In this document: positions 1 to 5,916 of the stretch, in pieces
How the letters are laid out: each line of letters begins with the position of its first letter
Position numbering within the stretch: position 1 is the stretch's first letter
Source of the DNA: Bacillota bacterium
GTDB taxonomy: Bacteria > Bacillota > Clostridia > Lachnospirales > Lachnospiraceae
NCBI GenBank assembly: GCA_023399455.1
Contig: JAEWPN010000116.1
Coordinates: 1 to 5,920 of the forward strand
DNA length: 5,920 nucleotides
Direction of reading: 5' to 3'
The notes under the pieces: model-generated
Databases searched by the model: none
The model's input: only the letters and a program-made list of their open reading frames with translations
Told to the model about the DNA's origin: nothing
Translations under genes and position numbers: made by a program

Positions 1-120
1 CGAATAGACTGAGAATTAGAACTTCTTATATATTGGAATTCGGAGCAGGAGTCTTTTTGTTTTGAGCATATTGACTTGAGACGTTTGCAAAAGGACCTTT
101 TGACACCCTAATCCTATTAC

Positions 121-146
121 ATAAAAAGGAGCCGAGAGGCTCCTTT
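121..146 (-). terminator. Intrinsic terminator of the HTH-DUF4097 operon
   Basis: The perfect 9-base-pair stem AAAGGAGCC/GGCTCCTTT (125-133 with 138-146) has a 4-base loop. On the minus strand it is followed by TTTTTAT (127 down to 121). It lies 49 bases past the DUF4097 stop. On the plus strand the run after the stem is interrupted (TTTCAACTTT), so it works mainly for minus-strand transcription. Confidence 0.9.
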
Positions 147-195
147 CAACTTTAAACAAAATAGCTGCTATCTGTTCTTCTCTATGACTGCTGAT

Positions 196-1164
196 TTAGC
201 GAAACTTCACGTCCGCATTGCCGCTTGAGGTGCTGGTCCTTATCGATGTCGTTGCATTTGCTCCATAGGTACCGCTCGCCGCATTGCCTCTCTTGTTGTA
301 GGAAAGGTATTCATCGAAATCGGTATCTATGCTTCCGCTGCCTGCATTTGCTTCATAGGAAAAGGAGCTGTCCTTAGGGATATTCAGCCGGATGTTACCG
401 CTGCTCGTCTCCGCTTCCACTGTTTCTCCCAGGCTGATTAATTCAGCTTCGATGTTACCGCTATGGGCTGAAGCTTTAAAACTCCCCGATGCTCCTTCCA
501 CCTTGATGTTTCCACTGGAAACAGACACATAAGTGTTTCCTGCCCCGGAAGATACCACAATATTCCCGCTGGATGCAGTAACGGTTCTTTCTCCCTGAGC
601 CATACCGAAGAAAATATTTCCGCTGGAAGTTTCTGCCGTGATTTTCTCTGCCTCGATCGCTTCGCAGGTAATATTTCCGCTTTTTACAGACGCATAGAAC
701 TCCCGGAAGCTCCACGCCGGATCCGAAGTGATATTTCCGCTGGAGGCCGTGACCGTTACGCTTCCGCTGAAGGCTTCGGGCAAATATATTTCGATTCGCT
801 CGCTTCCTGTCAAAAAGCCCAGAGTAAAGGTCACGTTCATCCCCTCATTCTTCTTAACATACAGCGTATTTCCTTCTGTTTCCATTTTCGTATGATCTTC
901 TCTGTTCTCATAGAGATATTCCTTTATAACGATTTTATCCGCCTCTCCTTTTAGAAAAACGATATTCTCCGAACTATATGAAATATCTATATTCTCAATT
1001 CCATCGACCGCAAATTCCTCTGTGTTTTTCAAGCTTACCATTCCAAATCCTCCTATAAAGCGGAAAGAACCATAATTATGCTGCCTTGCATAGGCTGCAG
1101 ACGCCGCACAGATTACGATTGCTCCGCATAAAAACACGATGAACCCTATCCACGTTCTTTTCAT
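196..1164 (-). CDS. Exported DUF4097 (PF13349) beta-solenoid protein with SGNI repeats
   Basis: This 322-residue protein is predicted to sit outside the cytoplasmic membrane. Residues 1-26 are a signal peptide or anchor (KR, hydrophobic core 5-24, AYA at 24-26 as a possible cleavage site). Residues about 50-130 are the alternating beta-strand lead-in usual for DUF4097. From about 139 the chain has SGN-type turns with G at 143, 163, 182, 200, 218, 236 and 256, then SGS at 277 and SGN at 315. The 18-21 residue spacing in the main run suggests one rung of a beta-helix per repeat. The family is annotated as putative adhesin and includes LiaG and YvlB of Bacillus, linked to cell-envelope stress; an adhesin role is not shown here. 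It is the second gene of an operon with a membrane HTH regulator, which suggests that it is the regulated output or sensing partner of that protein (inference). A terminator follows. Confidence 0.88.
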   Translation of the reverse strand: MKRTWIGFIVFLCGAIVICAASAAYARQHNYGSFRFIGGFGMVSLKNTEEFAVDGIENIDISYSSENIVFLKGEADKIVIKEYLYENREDHTKMETEGNTLYVKKNEGMNVTFTLGFLTGSERIEIYLPEAFSGSVTVTASSGNITSDPAWSFREFYASVKSGNITCEAIEAEKITAETSSGNIFFGMAQGERTVTASSGNIVVSSGAGNTYVSVSSGNIKVEGASGSFKASAHSGNIEAELISLGETVEAETSSGNIRLNIPKDSSFSYEANAGSGSIDTDFDEYLSYNKRGNAASGTYGANATTSIRTSTSSGNADVKFR

Positions 1165-1166
1165 AT

Positions 1167-1970
1167 CTATTCCTCCGTATCTTCGTCCGAATACGGAGAA
1201 CGATATTCTTCATATTCGCGCTCCTTCCTAAGGCTCTGCATATATGAAACCAAAGAATAGTAAATCGGAATCGTCAGAAAAATCACCCATGCCGGATGCC
1301 ATGCGTTTGTAAAGAAGCCGGCGCAAAGAAACAGCAGCGTAGCTAATACCGGATATGAAAAAAAATGCATATTTTCATTTTTTATCGCTGATAAGAAACT
1401 GTTCCACAGCGGGATCAGAAGGAATAGCATCCATGCCGGATGCCATGCGTTAAAGAACGCTCCTGCCAAAATATAAAGCAGCACGATAACCAGAGTAAAA
1501 GGGAAATGATGATAATGTCTGAACCATTCCTTGTCATATTTCTGTCCATTTACATATACTCCCTTTTTATCGATATGAACGTTATCTCTGCTCTTTTTGT
1601 CGTCCACATGTATACCGTCCCAGCCTACATGAACCTCGCTTCCGTCCTTATCCTTCACATGAACCCCTCCAAAGCCCACATGAACGTATTCATCATCATC
1701 GCTGTTTTGAAGCCCTTCTTCAGAATCTGAAGTCTCCCTCGTCTCCTCTCCGCGAGGTGAAATCTCGTCCTCCGTCTTTAAAAGCTCATCCAGAGATATT
1801 CCATACAGCCTCGCCAGTAATATTAGATTATCCGTGTCCGGTGAAGCCTCCGCCCTTTCCCACTTGCTCACAGCCTGCCTGCTGATTCCAAGCTTCTCGG
1901 CCAAGGCTTCCTGCGACAGGTTATTGCTTTTTCGCAGATTCACTAACCGATTTGCAATTTCAATATTCAT
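1167..1970 (-). CDS. Membrane-bound XRE-family HTH regulator with duplicated NAWHPAW membrane hairpins
   Basis: This is a predicted one-component DNA-binding membrane sensor of 267 residues. Residues 4-64 are a typical HTH_3 domain (LSQEALAEKLGISRQAVSKW, recognition helix about 30-38, ending ISLDELL). An acidic linker (67-95) leads to three related beta units starting VHVG at 96 and 113 and VHID at 131, which should lie in the cytoplasm. Two membrane hairpins follow, each made of a hydrophobic helix, the turn NAWHPAW (174-180 and 222-228) and a second helix with an IP kink (about 157-196 and 206-244). This predicts four membrane segments and a charged cytoplasmic tail. The two hairpins are a tandem duplication with an offset of 48 residues. 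Its stop is 2 bases before the DUF4097 gene, so the two are almost certainly cotranscribed and translationally coupled. Autoregulation through the upstream repeats is plausible but inferred. The start at 1970 is chosen because of its SD. Confidence 0.88.
   Translation of the reverse strand: MNIEIANRLVNLRKSNNLSQEALAEKLGISRQAVSKWERAEASPDTDNLILLARLYGISLDELLKTEDEISPRGEETRETSDSEEGLQNSDDDEYVHVGFGGVHVKDKDGSEVHVGWDGIHVDDKKSRDNVHIDKKGVYVNGQKYDKEWFRHYHHFPFTLVIVLLYILAGAFFNAWHPAWMLFLLIPLWNSFLSAIKNENMHFFSYPVLATLLFLCAGFFTNAWHPAWVIFLTIPIYYSLVSYMQSLRKEREYEEYRSPYSDEDTEE
1171..1176 (-). promoter_or_regulatory. Ribosome binding site of the DUF4097 gene
   Basis: GGAGGA reads on the minus strand 6 bases before the ATG at 1164. 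It lies within the last codons of the HTH gene, so ribosomes finishing that gene end on top of this start. This supports both the start choice and translational coupling. Confidence 0.85.
1287..1307 (-). repeat. 21-base direct repeat, copy 2 (codes NAWHPAW)
   Basis: This is the second exact copy of the 21-base element, encoding the turn of the second membrane hairpin in the HTH regulator. The surrounding hairpin sequence is only similar at protein level, so the exact match marks the best-preserved core of an internal duplication. Confidence 0.9.
1431..1451 (-). repeat. 21-base direct repeat, copy 1 (codes NAWHPAW)
   Basis: These 21 bases are identical to 1287-1307, 144 bases (48 codons) away. 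They encode the turn of the first membrane hairpin of the HTH regulator. The identity stops exactly at the seven codons on both sides, even though N, A, H and P have synonymous choices. Confidence 0.9.
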
Positions 1971-2019
1971 AATACTTTCTCCTTTTCTTAATGTGAAAAA
2001 CTTCATTTGGAATTTTCAC
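1960..2019 (-). CDS. Possible 19-codon leader ORF overlapping the HTH gene start
   Basis: AAAGGAG (2028-2034) sits 8 bases before a GTG at 2019, which opens a frame encoding the basic peptide MKIPNEVFHIKKRRKYYEY. The frame stops at TGA 1960-1962, inside the HTH gene, which starts at 1970. The same SD is 6 bases from an ATG (2019-2021) that is followed immediately by TGA, so the site could instead act as a start-stop element. No homologue is known to me. If the predicted transcription start near 2034 is right, the SD would lie at the very 5' end of the mRNA, which makes efficient initiation less certain. It is listed because the SD and spacing are better than chance would usually give; it may be fortuitous. 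Confidence 0.25.
   Translation of the reverse strand: MKIPNEVFHIKKRRKYYEY
1979..1984 (-). promoter_or_regulatory. Ribosome binding site that sets the HTH start
   Basis: AAGGAG reads on the minus strand 8 bases before the ATG at 1970. The same frame is open up to an earlier ATG at 2006, but that one has no SD and lies inside the 5' UTR dyad. The 12 extra residues it would add (MKFFTLRKGESI) fall before the normal beginning of an XRE HTH domain. The 1970 start is therefore preferred. Confidence 0.8.
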
Positions 2020-2021
2020 AT
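1991..2021 (-). promoter_or_regulatory. 5' UTR dyad/hairpin ahead of the HTH gene
   Basis: ATGTGAAAA (1991-1999) and TTTTCACAT (2013-2021) are perfect 9-base inverted arms around a 13-base centre. The centre can add TTC/GAA pairs (2002-2004 with 2010-2012), leaving a 5-base loop. The element lies between the predicted transcription start near 2034 and the SD of the HTH gene at 1979-1984. It could be a mRNA hairpin that affects translation or an operator for a dimer. No T-run follows, so it is not an intrinsic terminator. Confidence 0.45.
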
Positions 2022-2040
2022 CGGGAACTCCTTTGAGCTA

Positions 2041-2069
2041 ATTATAGAAATTGCCCCCCCGGTTGCACT
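2041..2069 (-). promoter_or_regulatory. Promoter of the HTH-DUF4097 operon
   Basis: A consensus -10 box TATAAT reads on the minus strand at 2041-2046, which predicts a start of transcription near 2034. The -35 region is poor: GTGCAA (2063-2068, spacer 16) matches only three positions of TTGACA. The spacer includes seven consecutive G (2054-2060), and a copy of the operator half-site overlaps the -35 end. A good -10 with a weak -35 suggests dependence on an activator or a regulated promoter (inference). Confidence 0.55.
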
Positions 2070-2087
2070 ACCAATTCTAGTTTGAAT

Positions 2088-2114
2088 GGCCGCAACCATC
2101 GGTTGCGAACAGCC
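2088..2114. promoter_or_regulatory. Inverted repeat CGCAACC-ATC-GGTTGCG, candidate operator
   Basis: The perfect arms are 2091-2097 and 2101-2107, separated by 3 bases. GGC (2088-2090) and GCC (2112-2114) can extend the stem across a 4-base bulge. A further copy of the half-site CGGTTGC occurs at 2060-2066, exactly 40 bases from the one at 2100-2106, next to the -35 region of the promoter serving the HTH gene. This arrangement suits binding by a dimeric regulator, possibly the HTH protein encoded just downstream (inference). Alternatively it is a 3'-end hairpin of the 850-residue gene, whose stop is 18 bases away. No run of T follows on the minus strand, so it is not a standard intrinsic terminator. 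Confidence 0.45.
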
Positions 2115-2132
2115 AAAATACGCAATTTTACA

Positions 2133-4685
2133 TTATTCACCCCTAATATAGGTGATAAAGCGATTTCCATTTTCTTCGAACATCTGCTTCGAGTCATTCA
2201 TTCCCTTTTTGTAAATCGTACCGGTAAGCGGGTCCATCAATACCGTATTGAGCTCGTTGAAGCCCACAATCAAAACTGCGCTGCCGTCGTTTAAGGTGGC
2301 AAGCACCGGTATATCCTTATTGATATAATATAATATAGCGTCCAGACTGCATCCCGTCAAATCAAGAACCTGAACTCCCTCCAGATTGCTCTTCATAATA
2401 TCCAGTATGTTTTCTCCCCGGTTTAAAAGATATTCCGAATTGCGCATTACGCCTTCATATTGCAGAATCGTATCCAGGCATACGGCAAGGCTGTTCTTTT
2501 CTTCGGTAATCGCAGCCTCTTTAATAGCCATGATCTGGTTCTTCAAGCTTCTGTTCCCCTTGATCCAGATATAATCGCCTCTTTCATTCACTACTATGCC
2601 GGAAAGCTCATAGGCTAGATTGACCGCGTTTCCTTCATCGGTGAAGATTCCCTCCACCCCGTCTTTTCCATATACAAAGTATCGGGGAGCTTCCGTTTCA
2701 TTTTCTTCCAGCGCAATTTCCCTTCCACCCTCAAACAACACTTCCTTTGGTGTCAGCCATTTTAAGGTTTTCATATTGATATTGCTCTTTACAACTATCT
2801 GCACTATTTTTTCGAATTTGTCCGTAAGAACGGATTCCACCGTATTGTTTCCAGCAGTCTCTATCTTCGTATTTACGATCTGGTCGTTAGAAATCTCGGT
2901 ATAGGCTCCTGTTTCCTCATCCTTCTCCAAACGCAAAAGGCTGATCTGATTGCCCTGAATCTCGCTGCCGACCACATAAATTCCCGGTTGCTCGTAAGTC
3001 TTAAGCACCTCTCCGCTTTCGTTTTGTATCTTGATATTATACATAGGAAATAGTATGCTTCCGGTGTTGTCCTGAACCACATCTGAGCTTTTAGCCAGAC
3101 CGTATATCAAGTCCTCGTCCATAAAGCCCAATGGCGCGATATATTCCTCCGCTATTTCCGATTCCTCACTTGCGGCTATTTCTGTCTTTTCCTTTGTGTT
3201 CAGATTCATAAGTATCAGCTTTTTGCTGGCATATTGGTCTCCTCCGGTCTGCCATACCACCATCCGGTTGGAGTCCGACACTTTATAGCTGCCTTCTATC
3301 AGACCGGAAACCATGACCTCACAGGTACGGTCCTCCAGATTCACCGCATAAATGGAGCCCTCGTGCATAAAGAAGAAGATTGCCGACTTATTGATATAGG
3401 AAAGCTGCTCCAACTCTGCCTTCAGTATTTCGTAGGAGCCTGCACTGGGTATATAGGCCAGTTCTTCAATCGTGTTCAAAAGCCCGCTGAAATGATATAC
3501 CGATATCCCGACCTCTCCTTCGTGCTTTCCGCGGTTCATATATCCGTAGACGATGAACTGGACATTTCCCGCCTCATCCACGTTCAATATCTTTATTTCG
3601 TGCTTCTCCCAAATGGTCCTTTCATCGTCATAATTTCCGTCATAAAAACTGAATAAGAGAGAAAGCTTATTGTCGGTAACATTATAACAGTATAGCCGGT
3701 TCCCGTCGGTAAACGCTACTACGTTTCCGCCATCGCTCTCAGCCAAATCAATGTCCTCAAGCCGGGTTATCCCCAGATCGATCTTATTATTGCTGTAAAC
3801 ATCTGCTTTCTCGTCAAAGATCTGCCTCATTGTCCTCTCGAAGTCCAGCAGGTAAATCCGGTCGGAGGTATAGCGTATCCGGTAGAATTCTTTGATTCGG
3901 TAAAGCTTTGTCTGCTTACCGTCCGCTATGGATACAAGATAATTCAGCTCCAGGGCTCCGGTCTGGGAGGCCAGTTCCTTTATTGTTATATCGGGCTCCG
4001 TTAATTTGTTTACGGACAAGTCTCCCCATGTAACCTGATTGAAGCTGCTGTGTATCGTCACCTTGCTGTAGGTCGTATTATCTCCGTCAGAATTGGATTC
4101 CAGATATTTGGTAAGCTCCTTCGCAGCCTCCTTATCGAAGGTTCTCCTATGAAAATCCAACACATAATCTACCTTTTCATCAGCAAAATAGTTTTCTGTC
4201 TGGATAATTCTCGTATAATAATAAATCGTCCTCCCATTGCCGTCGGCAAGGAGCAGCACGAGCATGTATTCCGTATCCTCTTCGATTAAATCTTTTATGG
4301 AGAATTCCGCCTCGATGGTCTCTTCCGTCTCCTGATATTCGGTAAGCTGGGTGCTCTCCACCAGCCTATCTCCGTCAATGCTTCGCACCTCAAAGGACAG
4401 CCCTTCTATCGTCTCCCCGTATTTATCCACGGCAATATTCACTTTTCTCCCTTGTCCGAGGGGCGTTATACTGTCCCTTTGGTAGCTGCTTTCCATGCTT
4501 CCCTTATATCCATGCAGACTGTTTACCTCTCTGCCGCCTACCACCATGTGGATAACCGGATATGTCGCCGGTCCCATTTCCATCGTCATCTCGGTATTGC
4601 CCTGGTTTGCCACCGCACTGATAATAAAAAGAGCTACAAAAAACACAGCCGCCAGATATAAACATTTTATCGCTGTTTTCTTCAT
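2133..4685 (-). CDS. Large exported/membrane-anchored protein with beta-propeller-like middle and degenerate C39-like C-terminal domain
   Basis: I do not recognise a named family for this 850-residue protein. Residues 1-26 are a signal peptide or uncleaved anchor: KK near the start, a hydrophobic core at 9-25, and AVA at 24-26 as a possible signal peptidase I site. There is no lipobox. Residues about 40-165 look like a beta-sandwich domain. Residues about 300-705 are beta-rich short blades (for example VVAFTDGNRLYCYNV, AIFFFMHEGSIYAVNL) that suggest a propeller. Residues about 728-847 have the order of a C39-like papain fold: a helix ending LQYEG, then NKDIPVLA, GSAVLIVGF and LMDPLTG. The expected Cys and His positions are Ser732 and Ser802, while Asp818 is kept, so proteolysis is unlikely. 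The start is supported by AAGGA 8 bases upstream. It probably acts outside the membrane in binding or scaffolding (inference). It ends 162 bases before the HTH gene. Confidence 0.85.
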   Translation of the reverse strand: MKKTAIKCLYLAAVFFVALFIISAVANQGNTEMTMEMGPATYPVIHMVVGGREVNSLHGYKGSMESSYQRDSITPLGQGRKVNIAVDKYGETIEGLSFEVRSIDGDRLVESTQLTEYQETEETIEAEFSIKDLIEEDTEYMLVLLLADGNGRTIYYYTRIIQTENYFADEKVDYVLDFHRRTFDKEAAKELTKYLESNSDGDNTTYSKVTIHSSFNQVTWGDLSVNKLTEPDITIKELASQTGALELNYLVSIADGKQTKLYRIKEFYRIRYTSDRIYLLDFERTMRQIFDEKADVYSNNKIDLGITRLEDIDLAESDGGNVVAFTDGNRLYCYNVTDNKLSLLFSFYDGNYDDERTIWEKHEIKILNVDEAGNVQFIVYGYMNRGKHEGEVGISVYHFSGLLNTIEELAYIPSAGSYEILKAELEQLSYINKSAIFFFMHEGSIYAVNLEDRTCEVMVSGLIEGSYKVSDSNRMVVWQTGGDQYASKKLILMNLNTKEKTEIAASEESEIAEEYIAPLGFMDEDLIYGLAKSSDVVQDNTGSILFPMYNIKIQNESGEVLKTYEQPGIYVVGSEIQGNQISLLRLEKDEETGAYTEISNDQIVNTKIETAGNNTVESVLTDKFEKIVQIVVKSNINMKTLKWLTPKEVLFEGGREIALEENETEAPRYFVYGKDGVEGIFTDEGNAVNLAYELSGIVVNERGDYIWIKGNRSLKNQIMAIKEAAITEEKNSLAVCLDTILQYEGVMRNSEYLLNRGENILDIMKSNLEGVQVLDLTGCSLDAILYYINKDIPVLATLNDGSAVLIVGFNELNTVLMDPLTGTIYKKGMNDSKQMFEENGNRFITYIRGE

Positions 4686-4691
4686 TTTCCG

Positions 4692-4698
4692 TTTCCTT
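4692..4698 (-). promoter_or_regulatory. Ribosome binding site of the 850-residue gene
   Basis: AAGGAAA on the minus strand places AAGGA 8 bases before the ATG at 4685. The match to the anti-SD is moderate, but it is the only purine-rich block near this start, and the ATG is followed directly by a signal-peptide-like sequence. I see no convincing promoter or terminator in the rest of the 97-base gap (4686-4782). Confidence 0.55.
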
Positions 4699-4782
4699 AT
4701 TCTCCCGAAAGCAACGCGCCAGGCTAACTTGGCTTTGGTTACTGCTCGCGGGTCATTGACTTCATAATATAAATACGCCGTT

Positions 4783-5916
4783 TTACTGCATTAACTTCTG
4801 CAAGGTAGTTTCCACATTCATCAGGCCTGTCATTTTTTTCACATTCGTTTCTCTGTGTTTTCCGGCCTTCTCCGGTTTCCTTATCCCACGTATCAAAATG
4901 TTCTTGGGCGTATGCTCCATATCTATAAATTCCAGTATTTGTACTTCATAGCCTTGTTCTTCCAAAATATTGGCGCGTATCGCATCGGTAAGGAGTGCTG
5001 CCATCCGCTCCTTGATCAACCCGTATTTAAGTGCTGGGGCCAGCTCCTCGCATGCAATCTGCCTGTTCACCTCGTGCTGACAGCATGGAACAGATAAAAT
5101 CACCTTAGCGTTCCATCCTACTGCTTTTGCCAGCGCATAATCGGTTGCGGTATCGCATGCGTGAAGGGTTACAACCATATCCACTTCCTGCGCCTCCTCA
5201 AAGGTGCTGATGTCTCCTTGTAAGAATCTTAAGCTCTCGTACCCATATTTTAAAGCGAAGGCATTACAGCGTAAGATCACGTCCTTTTTCAGATCCAGGC
5301 CTATAATCTCCACTTCTAATCCTTGTAATATCTTCAGATAATAGTATATGGCGAACGTAAGATATGACTTCCCGCATCCGAAATCGATGACTTTAATCGT
5401 TCTTCCTCTAGGAAGTGTGGGCAGAATATCCTCAATAAATTCCAAAAAACGGTTAATCTGCTTAAATTTATCATATCTGGACTTTACTACTTTTCCATCC
5501 AAGGTCTGAACCCCCAGATCCACGAGAAAAGGAACTACCTTTCCCTCCTCTAAAATATATGCTTTCACCCTGTTATGGGACAAATCGATTTTCTTCTGTC
5601 CTGCTGCCGCCTTTTTATTGATCGTTACTTTTCCTTTTTTGCTTACGAGCACGGTGGCCTTTAGTTGCGTAGTCTCTATCTCGCATTGGCGGAAATTTCC
5701 CGACATATGTGTCATAATCTGCACTATCAAAGCTTCCTTATCGAAATTCTCGTGAAATACCTGCGCTCCTATATATGTGGTTTCCTGAAAACACAATCTA
5801 TCCTGCAATATTACAGGGCGTATCTTCACCTTACTCATGTTTTCCTTATCCGTCGGATTGCTTAAAATAATCTGGTACAGCCCTTCTCCGATTGCTTCCT
5901 GCAACAATTCTTCCAT
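4783..5916 (-). CDS. Class I SAM-dependent methyltransferase, Methyltransf_32 (PF13679) type
   Basis: This is a cytoplasmic methyltransferase of 377 residues whose substrate cannot be read from the sequence. The SAM-binding motif I is VIDFGCGKSYL at residues 176-186, followed by the acidic strand GLDLK (206-210) and GDIS (234-237). LHACDTATDYAL (251-262), VPCCQHE (276-282) and EHTPKNILIRG (334-344) are the family signature. PF13679 also includes eukaryotic METTL25/RRNAD1 and GSTCD-like proteins. The N-terminal 170 residues form an accessory region with conserved-looking HNRVKAYIL and KFKQINRFLEF stretches. There is no signal peptide or membrane segment. The ATG lies 4 bases from the window edge, so its ribosome binding site is not visible and the true start could lie further upstream; Met27 is an alternative, but residues 1-26 look like normal protein. 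No terminator is visible after the stop, so cotranscription with the next gene is possible. The family call is firm; the function is unknown. Confidence 0.88.
   Translation of the reverse strand: MEELLQEAIGEGLYQIILSNPTDKENMSKVKIRPVILQDRLCFQETTYIGAQVFHENFDKEALIVQIMTHMSGNFRQCEIETTQLKATVLVSKKGKVTINKKAAAGQKKIDLSHNRVKAYILEEGKVVPFLVDLGVQTLDGKVVKSRYDKFKQINRFLEFIEDILPTLPRGRTIKVIDFGCGKSYLTFAIYYYLKILQGLEVEIIGLDLKKDVILRCNAFALKYGYESLRFLQGDISTFEEAQEVDMVVTLHACDTATDYALAKAVGWNAKVILSVPCCQHEVNRQIACEELAPALKYGLIKERMAALLTDAIRANILEEQGYEVQILEFIDMEHTPKNILIRGIRKPEKAGKHRETNVKKMTGLMNVETTLQKLMQ

Noticed and set aside
3..65. Plus-strand open stretch of 20 codons ending in TGA, which could be the 3' end of a convergent gene
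   Set aside because: It is too short to recognise and shows no family signature. It can only be settled with the sequence to the left of the window.
15..68. Minus-strand ATG opening a 17-codon frame beginning MLKTKRLLLR, like the N-terminus of GNAT acetyltransferases
   Set aside because: It stops after 17 codons, no SD precedes it, and the other frames do not continue a GNAT sequence. The resemblance is probably chance.
161..171. ATAGC-T-GCTAT palindrome between the DUF4097 stop and the terminator
   Set aside because: The stem is only about four pairs once a loop is allowed, and a far stronger terminator lies directly downstream.
1167..2006. Longer HTH protein starting at the ATG at 2006
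   Set aside because: There is no ribosome binding site at that ATG and it lies within the 5' UTR dyad. The ATG at 1970 has AAGGAG at ideal spacing and begins the normal HTH domain.
3234..3656. Plus-strand ORF of 140 codons inside the 850-residue gene
   Set aside because: It lies antisense to a gene with clear protein features, and its product has no recognisable domain or plausible composition. It is a shadow frame.
4716..4731. GCCAGG-CTAA-CTTGGC hairpin in the gap between the methyltransferase and the 850-residue gene
   Set aside because: On the transcribed strand the stem has an A-C mismatch and no T-run follows, so it is not supported as a terminator.
4752..4760. GTCATTGAC palindrome in the same gap
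   Set aside because: It is too short to stand out from chance, and no promoter elements are correctly placed next to it.
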